DNA of 64,000 nucleotides from Nymphaea colorata (Eukaryota; Streptophyta; Magnoliopsida; Nymphaeales; Nymphaeaceae), in NCBI RefSeq assembly GCF_008831285.2, contig NC_045148.1, forward strand, positions 15,354,802 through 15,418,801. Direction: 5' to 3'. Position numbers and translations under genes: made by a program. Within the stretch, counting starts at the first letter, position 1. Every line of letters starts with the position of its first letter. Positions 1 to 10,625 of this stretch are shown piece by piece. Below the pieces are notes generated by a model, which searched no databases, was not told the origin of the DNA, and saw only the letters and a list, made by a program, of their open reading frames with translations.

Positions 1-80
1 CCCGAGACGATCAACCCCACACCCAAGCAGTATTTGAAGCAGTACAAATACTGCTTGGGTGTGGGGTTGATCGTCTCGGG
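1..80. repeat. Perfect inverted repeat (35-bp arms, 10-base loop)
   Basis: Bases 1-35 are the exact reverse complement of 46-80, separated by the loop gaagcagtac. The arms are GC-richer than the DNA to the right. The outermost pair is base 1 with base 80, so the visible arm is limited by the window edge and the palindrome may continue to the left. It could be a fold-back element, the centre of a larger inverted duplication, or an assembly fold-back at a contig end. Confidence 0.95.
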
Positions 81-680
81 AGTGGTCAATGCACCAGAGG
101 CCGAATCAAACTAATTTTAGACTCGGTCAAAGTGGACCAAGTCCAAAAAACGTCCAAATTTTAGTTTTTTTCTCGGCTTGTGTCAATACTGGTACTTCAC
201 TCCAATAGGATTGTCAGTGAGCTCATTATAAATTTGTGAAATTTTTGGAATATTCCTAAGTAATTGATTTTACTGCTACTTTTTGTTAAGTAGTGGACGG
301 TTAGGTCCTAATAGTTGATATCTATGGTGATAGTTTGCGTGATTGTGGTTGGACAAGGTCATAGCTCTTTGGAATGACATTTTGAAGATTTTGAACAAAA
401 CAAACTACTAAATTTAGAACATCTTAAATTTCTGCAAAAAGTGTACCAAAATTGAGAGGGGAAATCAACTTGCTGGCTAAAATGATGCCATTACCGAATC
501 TGGCTAGAAAGATTGGGTTGGCTCTTGCTTGTTATAATTCCTAAAGTATGATGTGATTTGCTTTATGCCACTACTTCACTATATTTGCTTCAAAATGAGG
601 AGATCTTTATGGCAGTGATTGATTTTCTCTGTAGCATTTTCTTCTTTTATTCTGAAGTATAAAGATTGTACTTGATGCAG
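81..680 (+). other. Probable intron or upstream part of the carrier gene
   Basis: No coding exon could be matched here. The carrier exon at 681 starts in phase 1, so at least one earlier exon must lie upstream. The preceding family segment (end of the first carrier repeat) is not visible in 81-680. T-rich sequence runs up to the acceptor at 679-680. Confidence 0.5.
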
Positions 681-2507
681 ATGGCCAGCTTTCACTTGGT
701 GGAAACATCTTAGCAGCTTCTGGTTCTGGAGTTGCTACAGCTGTCACAACCAATCCACTCTGGGTTGTTAAAACACGACTTCAGGTGAACAATTACGTTT
801 CACTTTGCAAAGAACTGATATGCTTATTTATTTTCTCTTTAAACAATTTTTGCAAACAATAATGCAAAATTGTTCAAGTCTGGATTATGATGTCTGTTCT
901 GTTTGTACTTCCAGCGTCATTTTCTTGAGAGGTTTTCAGCATTAGACTAAACTTATTTGGAGTTGCATTTTTCTTTTTCACTACCAGGGTGCATCATTTT
1001 GCATTCTCGTGATGGTCTATGATGGTGAACTATTAAGTTTTGCATCAGCATTATAAGCTGGCGAGCATAAGGTGTAAATGCTGTGATGATATTGAATTGA
1101 TTTTGTAAATATGAATTTCTTGCTTTTCTAAGTTGTTTTTGCTGATCATCATCGTGGGAGCATGTGTTTCTGGAATTTAAAATGTGCTAATTTTTTACTT
1201 GTTTACAATTTTTTAGTGCCTGAACTGAGGTTGTCATCAGAGGCATGCAGTGACAAATGCAGCTTCTCTATTTCTCTGAGCATGTGTGTAAATTTGTATT
1301 GATTTGTCTTTCCTTATTGAGCTGCAACTTTTTTGCATGTTTTTCCAGACGCAGGGAGCTCGTTCTGGTGTTGTTCCATATAGCAGCATACTTTCTGCAT
1401 TAAGAAGGATTATGAACGAAGAAGGAATTTATGGACTTTATAGGTAGTTCATTTAAAACTTATATTATCTTTCTATATACTTTGTTATTGAAAGCTAACT
1501 TATTTGGACTTTGTGATAGTGGTCTCCTTCCATCCTTAGCTGGTGTTAGCCACGTTGCAATTCAGTTTCCAGCCTATGAAAATATAAAATCTTACCTAGC
1601 CATGAGAGGTACTGGACGTTCTTAATGTATGAATGTTGAACTTCAGATTGTTTTATGTTTTTACTGCTATGTGCTAAACTAGAATGATTTCCAGAGAATA
1701 CAACTACTAAGGAGCTCAGCCCGGGGAATGTTGCTCTTGCTTCTTCTTTATCCAAAATAATTGCTTCAGTTATGACTTACCCTCACGAGGTAAAACATCG
1801 GTCATCAATGCAACACAGAACTATGCCTCATTTGTTTGAAGTTTGTTATTTTAGTCATATCTACTCTGGAGGTATATCCCTGAATTTGAAAATTGGAGCA
1901 ATTGTACATTTCAGGAAGAGTCCCTATCTCAGTTGAAATGATGACCTGCCTCATTTTTAGGGTCGACACCTCATCTCGTCTCTGTTTTTCTCAAATTAAT
2001 CTTTCTGCTCCAAAGTTAGGCACAGATAGTTCCTCGTATCATGGACTTATAGTTGTCCTTCCGAGAAATTATTGCCAATATAGCAAAGCAAATAAGATGG
2101 TTTCTTTTGAAAGAGCTCCAGCGTTCTGGATTGAGAAGTTCAAGAACCTCTTTATATGTCAGAATAGTGTTTTTTCTGTATCAATCTGGCAGATAGTTAC
2201 TTTGGTATTACTTTTTAAGCAATATAATGAAGTTCCTAAGTTCATTTGGATGGTTTTCCCCCCTTTTAATGCTATGCAATAGGTTGTCAGATCCAGACTA
2301 CAGGAGCAAGGATTTTTGCATCAATCTGGAAAGCAATATGAAGGTGTTGTTGATTGCATTAAGAAGGTCTTTCAAAAAGAAGGTATTCCTGGGTTCTACC
2401 GTGGGTGTGCTACTAACCTCTTGAGGACAACGCCATCTGCTGTCATTACTTTCACAAGCTATGAGATGATTCATAGACGACTATGCCAAATGTTTCCTTC
2501 CCAATAG
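681..2507 (+). CDS. NDT2: Mitochondrial carrier family NAD+ transporter, 3' part (NDT2-like)
   Basis: This is a membrane carrier that exchanges NAD+ for nucleotides across an organelle inner membrane. Five exons are readable: 681-784, 1349-1443, 1520-1608, 1695-1789 and 2283-2507 (stop TAG 2505-2507). All have GT-AG borders and phases that join. The carrier signature is visible as [11 protein letters not shown] in the first exon. A second signature, [15 protein letters not shown], is split between the last two exons. The end reads [24 protein letters not shown], typical of the plant NDT/folate-carrier branch. Motifs such as [18 protein letters not shown] and LSPGNVA resemble Arabidopsis NDT2 more than NDT1, from memory. 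The C-terminal tail is short. The N-terminal third lies left of the window or has been lost at the fold-back. The exons present carry no frameshift, so the gene looks functional as far as seen. Confidence 0.88.
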
Positions 2508-4953
2508 CACTTGAAAGTGAAAATATCACCCGAAAACTTAAAGGGGCTTGTGGAGCTCCTTACATATTGGTACGAAGTGCAAGTAGGATACTGTGAACTG
2601 GCAACCTGGAGGAAGTGGAGGCAATATTTTCGTTTTTAATGTTAGGGATATAACTGCACCACATTCTTTTTTGGTGGAACTGTGGCGAGGGGTTATTTCA
2701 TCGCAAGTAACAACTACTGTTTTCTGGGAAAACATTTTTACTTCAAAATTTGGTGATAGAGATGCAAAGCTAATACCACTATGAAGATTTTTCTCTTCTG
2801 CAGTCCGTTCATCACATTATACATTCTTGAATTGAATAATCTTGACTGTCTTGCTTAGCATTAGTGTAGCAGCTTGCTTTTGCAACTTTTGTTATATAAA
2901 ATTCAGAGAACTCTCTCTGGCACAGTTGTGTTTTTTTGTTGTTGAGCCTGTATTCTGATGTTTCATAACACAAGTGAATTATTTTTTGATGGAGTTCTGG
3001 TTTTAACTGAATGAAAATCAACCACAAGAAGTTAAGTTCCTAATACTCTTCTGGATGTTTTTGCTTTCTGCTTTTGATGGAATAAGTGTTTTCCCTTTTC
3101 TACCAGTTAGAGCATTCTGGTGCATCTAGTTTGCTGCATTTGGGGTTTTATTTGAATGGTTTGGAAGAATGGAACCGGATCACGAGTCAGCTATTTAATG
3201 GGCTGTCCACCATCTGATTGCTTAGAAATTCTGAATGGAACCTTTGAAAATGGAATTGGTTAGGATATGATGTTTCCTCGTCCAAATCTGAAAATTTGCA
3301 ACCTTGGTCAGATTTATCATACAGAAATGAGCTTCTCCGATAGAAATGTTTCCAAATGCAAAATATCGTTTTTCTTTTTATGTTGTGATCTATATGCTCA
3401 TTTCTGGGATCTTCATCTAGACTTCGTTTTCATTTTGCTGTAATTAATTCTTATGCATGCGTGCCTAAACTTTTCTCTAAATTTCTCTCAAGAGTAAAAA
3501 AGCATAGCCTTTTCTCATTCGGTATTGGTAGTTCTTCCTTCCCAGAGAAAATTTTGAAATCAAGATTTGCGATTGGAAGCCTTTGATGTTTCACTAATTT
3601 CATTTCCTCGACCTGGTTAATTTCGAAAATTACTTCGTTCCACAGTAAGGCTGGGTACAATGCAACATCCGGCTTTTAGCTTAACTCGATTCACCTTCTA
3701 AATTCTTTCATTCATCTGCAAGAAGAATGAAGAATGGTGCTATTTTTTTTCACCCAATGAAGATTCCAGTGCAACGCGAGTTGGTCGTCTCAGTTTTGAC
3801 TAATGCAATCGTTTTAGTTGTTAAATGCTTATGCCTGCTAAGTCTATGCCTACGAACGTTTGCGCGTAAAAATTTCTTCTATAAATAAAGGGCTCCATGT
3901 GACGTTTCACAAGCAGCTACGACCCTTACTCGTTTTCTCCTTTATGCATTTTCAAAGTCTTTCTCAGTTCGTTTCAAGTTTAGAAAGTTCCTTTTCTTCT
4001 TGTCCTTTTTTTGTAGATTTGCTCATGAACAGGATGAAATTTGTGAATGAGCTGTCCAAGGCTAAATTATCAACTAATTAATGTTTTGTATTCAATTCAG
4101 ATAATCTGAGCCTTAATTCTGATTTAGCTTGGCCTCATCTAGATTGGCACTCTGTCATTTAATCGATCAGCACTCTTCTGTCATTTTAATTCGTCAATCG
4201 TCATCATGTCAATTTGGCACTAGGGAGGATGCTCTTCGTTGAAATATGGCATAGGCACAATTATTATTTCACTTATACAAGCACAAGTATACACGATGAG
4301 GACTCATAATTCCCTTTATGCGAACACAAGTATTTTATTCCGACTGTTGAAATATGACAACCAAAAGGGGTTGAATTCTAACCACTTTTGACAAAAACAA
4401 GAATACGTATTTACCTACATAACTTGGCCCATAGCACTCCATACCGAGATTAATCGATCGCATTGTATAGGGCTTTATAGAATTGAAACGAACAATTTCT
4501 AATATTTTCTAATTGTTCATTGACTGCACCCTCCATGCCGAGATTACTCAAAGTTTACCTTCACGTTTGTTGTTTCATTGACTACTGGAGGGTGCAACCT
4601 GTTTTGGGATACAAGCCGGACTTTACTTGCCCACGGCTGGGAGCCTGGGAGTCTGCGTTCTGGTTTTTTATTTTGTTTTGTGACTCAACAATATAAGAAA
4701 ATCGGAGGGGCTTCGGCCGCTTCGGGTTCTCGCCCCCTCCGTTTAAGGCTCAATGGATGTGGGAAGCGGGGACGCCGGGGAGTGTTTGAGGGACGTTCAC
4801 TAGTGGCGTTGATGGACAATAAATCTGCTTAATTCATTGCCGGCTTACAGAGTTACAGTCGAACCGGTTCCTCCGTCGTAGTTGGCGTTCTTCTTTTCCT
4901 TCCTGCGGCGGCGAGGCTCGATAAGCGTATTGGCGGCTTCCTCGCTGTGTGGG
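2508..4953 (+). other. 3' flank of the carrier gene and 5' flank of the PPR gene
   Basis: No further coding exon is supported. The first several hundred bases are likely carrier 3' UTR. The stretch 4578-4953 is GC-richer and is the likely promoter and leader of the PPR gene. No certain TATA box or polyadenylation site could be assigned. Confidence 0.4.
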
Positions 4954-7350
4954 ATGAAACATATAGCCCTTAAATGGCAGAACAAGCTGGGGGAGAAGAC
5001 CTTGAGAGACATCTCGATAATGGGTAGGCAGATGAACCTTGGAAAAAGAGGAATTCCGGAACCAGCTTCAGAAGAAGTGTCCGCCGATCCATCCAGAGGT
5101 AAGCAGCTCTTCAGTCGGTCTCAATGTGGTGCCTCTGTTTTCAACAGCCCAGGTTCTGATTCGCGCTGTGATGTACTGGAAAACGAAAGCTTTTCACATA
5201 ACAATCCTGATTTTCGTGTTAAGTCTATGGGAATTGTTGATTCACGTTGTGAATCTGGCGATGCCCAATTGCTATCTGATGGTCAGAAGAAAGGAGGAAT
5301 GAACGTTTCACTGAAAAATCATGATTCACGTATAAGTTTTGCGGGAATTTTTGATTTAAAACGTGGCCACCGAAGCACCCAGTCTTTTTCTATTCGTAAG
5401 GAAGACGTATCGGCAACTCCCACAAAACTCTCGAGTTCCTTTAGCAAAATGGAGGGCAGAAACTTTGATACCATCAATAAAGATCTAGTGACGAATATGC
5501 TTGAGATGAAAGACTGGTTTACTGTGTTAAATGGTGAGTTCAAAGACAATTTAAGCGTTGTGACTCCAAATTTTGTTATTGGAGTGTTAAGGGTTCAGGA
5601 GAAACCTCTGCTATCTCTCAAGTTTTTCATATGGGCTGCTCATGTTAATGAGGATGTTGCAAAAGATCGTTCAGTGAGGGGTGCTATAAGCGATGTGCTT
5701 GTCATGAAAGGTCCGGTGGTTTTATCGGTCGAATTGTTGCGGGAGCTCCAGAATGTTGGATGTAGAGTAACGGAAGATTTGTTCTGTTTGTTGGTAAATA
5801 GCTGGGGAAGATTAGGACTTGCCAAGTACTCGAGTGAAGTTTTTGGTCAGATGTCATTTTTAGGGCTGAGGCGAAGTACTCGCGTGTATAATTCTGTGCT
5901 TGAATGTTTGGTGAAATCAAATTGCCTTGATTTAGCATATTTTAGGTTTGAGCAAATGGAGGGTGATGGTTGCGTACCAGATCGATTCACGTACAATATC
6001 CTTGTTCATGGAGTCTGCAAGATTGGGATAGTTGAAGAAGCTCTGAGGCTTTTGAAGCAAATGGAAAATGCCGACATCTGTCCTAATGTATTCACTTATA
6101 CAATGCTCATTGATGGGTTTTCTAACGCACGTGACGTTGAAGGTTTGCTTGGGGTCGTAGAGATGATGAAGAGAAAAAATGTGGCTCCTAATGAAACCAC
6201 TGTTAGATCATTGGTGCACGGTGTTTTCAAGTGTGAAAATCCACGTCGAGCATATGAAATTTTGGTCGACTTCCTGAAAAAGGAACCTGGTTTGTATAAA
6301 TACTCAACCAGTTCCATGTTACACTGCCTCTCTAAAAATGCGATGGCAGGGCAAGCTATTGAGTTTATAAGTGAGATGCGTGAAAATGGTCACACTGTTG
6401 ATACAGTTACTTTCAGTCTTGTGATAAGTTGTCTTATCAAATCCTCTTGTCTTGTTGAATCATGCAAATTAGTGGATGAGGTTCATAAGCGAGGAGAGAA
6501 ACTGGGACTTGATGTGTATCTAATGTTGGTTTCTGCATTGTACAGTGCAGGTCGAAATGAGGATGCTGAACAATATGTTTGCCGGATGGATGAGGATGGG
6601 TTGCTTTGCAATGTCTATGCATACAATTTACTGATTAATATTTTATCTAAAGCAAATGATATGGACAAGGCATCAAAAATATTCAGTGACATGCGAGAAA
6701 GAGGTTGCGCTCCAAATCTTATATCCTTCAATATGCTTATAGGTGGCCACAGTAGAAGAGGTCAGGTTCATAAAACTCATGAGCTGTTGAAATTACTCCT
6801 AGAACATGGTTTCAAGCCTGATATTTTCACATTTAGTTCCATAATAGATTGTCTTTGTAGAAACCATCAGTTAGAAGATGCATTGGACTGCTTCAGTGAG
6901 ATGGTTGAATGGGGTGTCCCTCCCAATGAGGTCACTTACAATATCATTATCCGTTCTCTTTGTAATGTTGGGCAAGTTGGTAGATCATTGTGGTTACTGC
7001 AAAAGCAGCTATCTGACGGGATCACCCCTGATGTTTTTTCTTTCAATGCTCTCATACTGAGTCTCTGCAAAATGAAAAACCTTGAGAAGGCAAAGGATCT
7101 ATTCCATTCCATGTCAAGGTATGGTGTCACTCCTGACTGTTACACATACAATGCCTTTATTAAAGCTTTATGTGATTCAGGAAAGACGGATGGAGCCAAA
7201 ACTGTTCTGATTATGATGGACCAGAATGGCTGCAGCCCAAACTCCCATTCATACTGCCCAATAATTGATGCCTTATCCCTTAAAGGTTGCTTTGAGGAGG
7301 CCCAGGAATTGGCTCAAATATGTAGAAAGAGAGGTATTCTTGTGAAGTAA
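4954..7350 (+). CDS. PPR40: P-class pentatricopeptide repeat protein, PPR40-like (intronless, 798 aa)
   Basis: PPR proteins bind organellar RNA. Arabidopsis PPR40 (At3g16890) is mitochondrial and linked to respiratory complex III. The first in-frame ATG is at 4954, and the frame closes upstream at a TAG at 4879-4881. An N-terminal region of about 240 residues without clear repeats is followed by about 14-15 tandem 35-residue P-type repeats to the C-terminus, for example DRFTYNILVHGVCKIGIVEE and NEVTYNIIIRSLCNVGQVGR. There is no E, DYW or SMR domain. The segment LVNSWGRLGLAKYSSEVF, followed by VKSNCLDLAYFRFEQM, matches my recollection of the PPR40 family, which is the basis for the symbol. A single exon is normal for plant PPR genes. 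The frame is open throughout, so the gene is probably functional. Orthology to PPR40 is recognition from memory, not a search. Confidence 0.9.
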   Translation: MKHIALKWQNKLGEKTLRDISIMGRQMNLGKRGIPEPASEEVSADPSRGKQLFSRSQCGASVFNSPGSDSRCDVLENESFSHNNPDFRVKSMGIVDSRCESGDAQLLSDGQKKGGMNVSLKNHDSRISFAGIFDLKRGHRSTQSFSIRKEDVSATPTKLSSSFSKMEGRNFDTINKDLVTNMLEMKDWFTVLNGEFKDNLSVVTPNFVIGVLRVQEKPLLSLKFFIWAAHVNEDVAKDRSVRGAISDVLVMKGPVVLSVELLRELQNVGCRVTEDLFCLLVNSWGRLGLAKYSSEVFGQMSFLGLRRSTRVYNSVLECLVKSNCLDLAYFRFEQMEGDGCVPDRFTYNILVHGVCKIGIVEEALRLLKQMENADICPNVFTYTMLIDGFSNARDVEGLLGVVEMMKRKNVAPNETTVRSLVHGVFKCENPRRAYEILVDFLKKEPGLYKYSTSSMLHCLSKNAMAGQAIEFISEMRENGHTVDTVTFSLVISCLIKSSCLVESCKLVDEVHKRGEKLGLDVYLMLVSALYSAGRNEDAEQYVCRMDEDGLLCNVYAYNLLINILSKANDMDKASKIFSDMRERGCAPNLISFNMLIGGHSRRGQVHKTHELLKLLLEHGFKPDIFTFSSIIDCLCRNHQLEDALDCFSEMVEWGVPPNEVTYNIIIRSLCNVGQVGRSLWLLQKQLSDGITPDVFSFNALILSLCKMKNLEKAKDLFHSMSRYGVTPDCYTYNAFIKALCDSGKTDGAKTVLIMMDQNGCSPNSHSYCPIIDALSLKGCFEEAQELAQICRKRGILVK

Positions 7351-7356
7351 TAAAAG

Positions 7357-7405
7357 AATAGCTGCAGACCAAACTCCAATTCATAGTGCCCAATGCTTGA
7401 TGGAA
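7357..7405 (+). repeat. Decayed duplicate of the last PPR segment after the stop
   Basis: Bases 7357-7400 repeat the coding stretch starting at 7225 with a few substitutions. The offset is 132 bases, which keeps frame. Two TAA codons (7348-7353) and a further in-frame TAG separate it from use. It looks like a former C-terminal extension or a local duplication now lying in the 3' UTR. Confidence 0.75.
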
Positions 7406-8877
7406 GACAGAAAATGAAAACAGGAGGAAGATGTGCTATCCTTAGAAGCATTTAAATGAATTTGCCAGTTTGCGATCCAGTGCTTAGCGTTTCTTCACAT
7501 TCTTTATGAAATTGCCGTTGCTCTTTTTTGTCGTGATGGGGTTTCTGTATTTGAAAGGATGATGGTTTACCTAGCGCGTTCACTTGTGAATACAACGCAG
7601 TGGGGGGAATGTTGTTATGATGGTTTTGTAACCAAAACTTATGGCCTTTTTGTACAAACCACTTCTTTCTAAGCCTTTACACCTTCTGAAGATCTATTCA
7701 TTGAGTCTCAGGCTTGACTTAAGAAGTTCCAGGTTCGAGCATATTCAGACAAGGTGATGTGGAATCAAAATATCATGTTGTTTTCCTTTGAGGTAATTTT
7801 GAACTCTGGACACCATATTACCAATTGAATATCCCTCACTTGTTTATTTCTATTTTCAATAGGAAAACTGTTTCTTTCTCCATATTACAGAGCCTCTTCT
7901 TTCTGTCATAAGTAGCACAACCTCGGCTTATTTGTTATAATTGTTTAACCCAAAGCCAAGTGAGGTAAACACGCCTACTGATGCCTTTCTGCTGGTCACA
8001 TGTTTACTGCTTCTCTGTTCGTATAGTGTATGGTAAATCTCACTGGTTTTTGTTGAAAGCATGAAAATATGCTTCCTTATGTGTCATGGGATCGCTCTGT
8101 AACTTGTTCATTTTTATTGATGTGATTAAGCATTACCAAGAAATCGCAACAAAAAAGCCTTACACGGGATTTCTCAAGAAATAACACATTGTGCAACTAG
8201 CGTTGGTTGATGTTATTGTTTTCTTACGTACGATAAACGACAACTCTTTTTGCATACTGACTCGACAGTATTTATGTCAAAAAGCGTGAATTTTGTTCTC
8301 TTGCATTCTGCGGAATCTGTGGATCAATATGGAACTCTTTTTTTTTTTTGTGTCAAAATTTTATCAAGACGAATTGGTATCAATGTGTGGGGAAAGAGGC
8401 TTTACGTGAATTTAATATCTAAAAATCTGTAAGCATATCCTTGAAAACTACCCTTTCAAAGTCTTATTTGAATTTTTCTGCTCCTTTTTTTGTTTAACTT
8501 TATGTAATCGGGTTATTATTGAATGTTACGGACAATTGTGGCTATCTGCTCTTTGGAATTCTCTGAACATATGGTACTATTTACTTTTCTTAGGTATAGT
8601 TTCCCTTTTGTATGCAGATAATGGATTTCCCGTTGAGAAATCAAAAGATGATTTGAAGCTCCTTTTTTCTGCAACATTACTACTGATTGACCTGTGTACC
8701 TGATGTGCCTCGATCATTAGGAGCTGATGAGGGATCTAATGAAATACGAGATGAAGATGAACATTTTTTTTATGGCTACTTTGCAAAGATCTGTGCATGG
8801 TCATCTCCTCAAGTATGTCAAAGTAGGACATGGAAGAGCATTGCTCGGAGAATTGGTGTTGATGTTGGACTGGAACT

Positions 8878-8962
8878 TGTTTGTGAGGCAACCAAGGTCG
8901 ATAACAAGTTTTTTTTATCATGTAAAAAAACATATTATCAATTTAAAAATTCCTATTTTTGT

Positions 8963-9001
<39 letters not shown>

Positions 9002-9077
9002 AGTGTTTGTGAGGAAACCAAGGTCGGTAACAAGTTTTTTTTTTTTTTATCATGTTAAAAAGCATATTATCAATTTA
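8878..9077. repeat. Diverged direct repeat around a (TA)n tract
   Basis: The unit at 8878-8945 recurs at 9004-9077 with a few substitutions and a longer poly-T run. A (TA)n tract at about 8966-8999 lies between. The spacing is about 126 bases. Confidence 0.75.
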
Positions 9078-9103
9078 TATGTATGGAAACTCAAAGCACC
9101 CGG

Positions 9104-9483
9104 TGTCCATGGCTGGATGGCTTTTTTCATATTATGCAACTGGATGGCTTTTTTCATATTATGCAACACTTCTAATTTTCGTGTGATATCTCTCTCTCTC
9201 TCTTTATATATATATAAGATGATTTTTTAAAAAAAAAAAATTCGCATCAAAATCTGTCGGCAAATATATATATATATATATACACACACAATTGAATTCA
9301 GCTAGCCTGCGTCCATAGCTGGACGACTTTTTTCTTATGTTGCGATGCTAAAACTGTAACAAACTGTTTATTTTATGATGCTAGTTTATCGGTCATGGTT
9401 TTTAGTCATCAACTGCACTATTTACGACAGGTTTTAGCGTCATAATTCACAAAATATAAAAAAGGGTCATCCAGCCATGGACA
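9104..9483. mobile_element. Candidate non-autonomous terminal-inverted-repeat element
   Basis: A perfect 16-bp inverted repeat, tgtccatggctggatg, lies at 9104-9119, with its complement at 9468-9483. The element would be about 380 bp, a MITE-like size. Inside are an exact 27-bp tandem duplication (9114-9140 and 9141-9167), a related motif gtccatagctggac near 9312, and (TA)n/(CA)n tracts. I could not define a target-site duplication or superfamily. Confidence 0.45.
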
Positions 9484-9857
9484 TTGGTCGGTTGATTGAA
9501 ACCATGGCAGAAAAGCACCGTTATCTGCCAAATGTTTTGTTATACCCACAGATATGCACGGTCACTAAGATCAGTAACGACGGTTTTGGCAAGGGATTTT
9601 GCTGCATTTCCATGGTAATTTTAATTTAATGATTTCCGAACGGCTTTCACTGTCGGAAGTCGGGACATCATTGGCATTCTCAATGGCCTAGATTTTCCAA
9701 TGTTTAAAATCATTCGGAAATGAACAACAAATCCAACGACTATTTGCGTTTGCATTTGAAATGCCAAACCTGGACAGTTTTTGAGCCGTTGGGATATCCA
9801 TTGCCGACGGTGAAAATTTCAAGTGAAGAGTAGAAAATTTAAACAATGTGTTTTAAG

Positions 9858-10056
9858 GGGTCGTTTGGTTTTCTGTTTCAGCAGATAGAAGGAGCTATGA
9901 AACAAACAAACGCCATACAAAAGAGACATCATATTTGCCCCTAAGATTACCAACAATGGACAGAGAACACCACTAACAAGACAGACGTGACAATGGTGTG
10001 GTTGATAGAACATCCTGTCCATTCTGTCTAGCGGACAGTTATCAAACAACCTCTCA
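9858..10056. mobile_element. Possible MITE (Tourist/hAT-like ends)
   Basis: The left end reads ggggtcgtttggtt. The right end, read on the minus strand, begins gaggttgtttgataa. These are imperfect inverted ends of the GGG-GTTTGG type common in plant MITEs. Length is about 200 bp. No clean target duplication was seen, so this is a weak call. Confidence 0.35.
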
Positions 10057-10625
10057 TAAACCACAACAAACATTTTTATCAGAACATGTAATTTTGAAGA
10101 TTTAGTTGAGCTCAATATTTGGATTGTAGACGGCAACAGCATGTATAATTTGATAATGGACCGCAAGATGAGACTGGATAATAGCGAATTTCTTTCAGAT
10201 ATCCGCACAACTAGTCACGGAGAAATGCCGTTTCTCAGGAACGCAAAGTTTCGTGATGATGCTACATGTATAAGAGATTTTCACTAATGATGGTTCAGGA
10301 TAAAGCAGACGTCATGTTCCAAATATTAGGATCAAGAGATGTGGCAATGCCATGGATGACATTATAAATTGTTATCACGATTATGAATGGAACCTAAGCT
10401 ATGAATGCCCAAGCAGAATTGAGTTGACCAGTCTGCTTATAAAACGATAGATATTTATGTTAAGCAAAAATCAAATAGTGTGCTTATATGATCGCTAAAA
10501 AATCTTCATAATTTCTGTAAGGTACTTACAACACAAAGGAAAATGTACATGGAAATAATTATAATTTTTTTTTTCTTTTGTCCCTGTTAGATAGCTGAGC
10601 TATTAACTTAAAACTCCATATTTAT

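Larger units (their letters stand above)
7406..10625. other. Intergenic region between the PPR and hydrolase genes
   Basis: No protein gene is supported. It contains poly-T tracts, (TA)n runs, a short direct duplication, a terminal-inverted-repeat element and a MITE-like sequence, listed separately. The 3' UTR of the minus-strand hydrolase should lie just left of 10626. Confidence 0.5.

Noticed and set aside
1893-2282. 129-codon open frame inside the carrier gene
   Set aside because: It lies in the last intron, starts with TTG and has no family resemblance.
4578-4832. 84-codon frame upstream of the PPR gene
   Set aside because: It starts with TTG and has no family resemblance; more likely leader or promoter DNA.
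8727-9230. 167-codon plus-strand frame with runs of YIYI and FFF
   Set aside because: It is produced by reading (TA)n and poly-T tracts and their direct repeat.
9819-10208. 129-codon minus-strand frame
   Set aside because: It spans the MITE-like sequence and reads as translated noncoding repeat.
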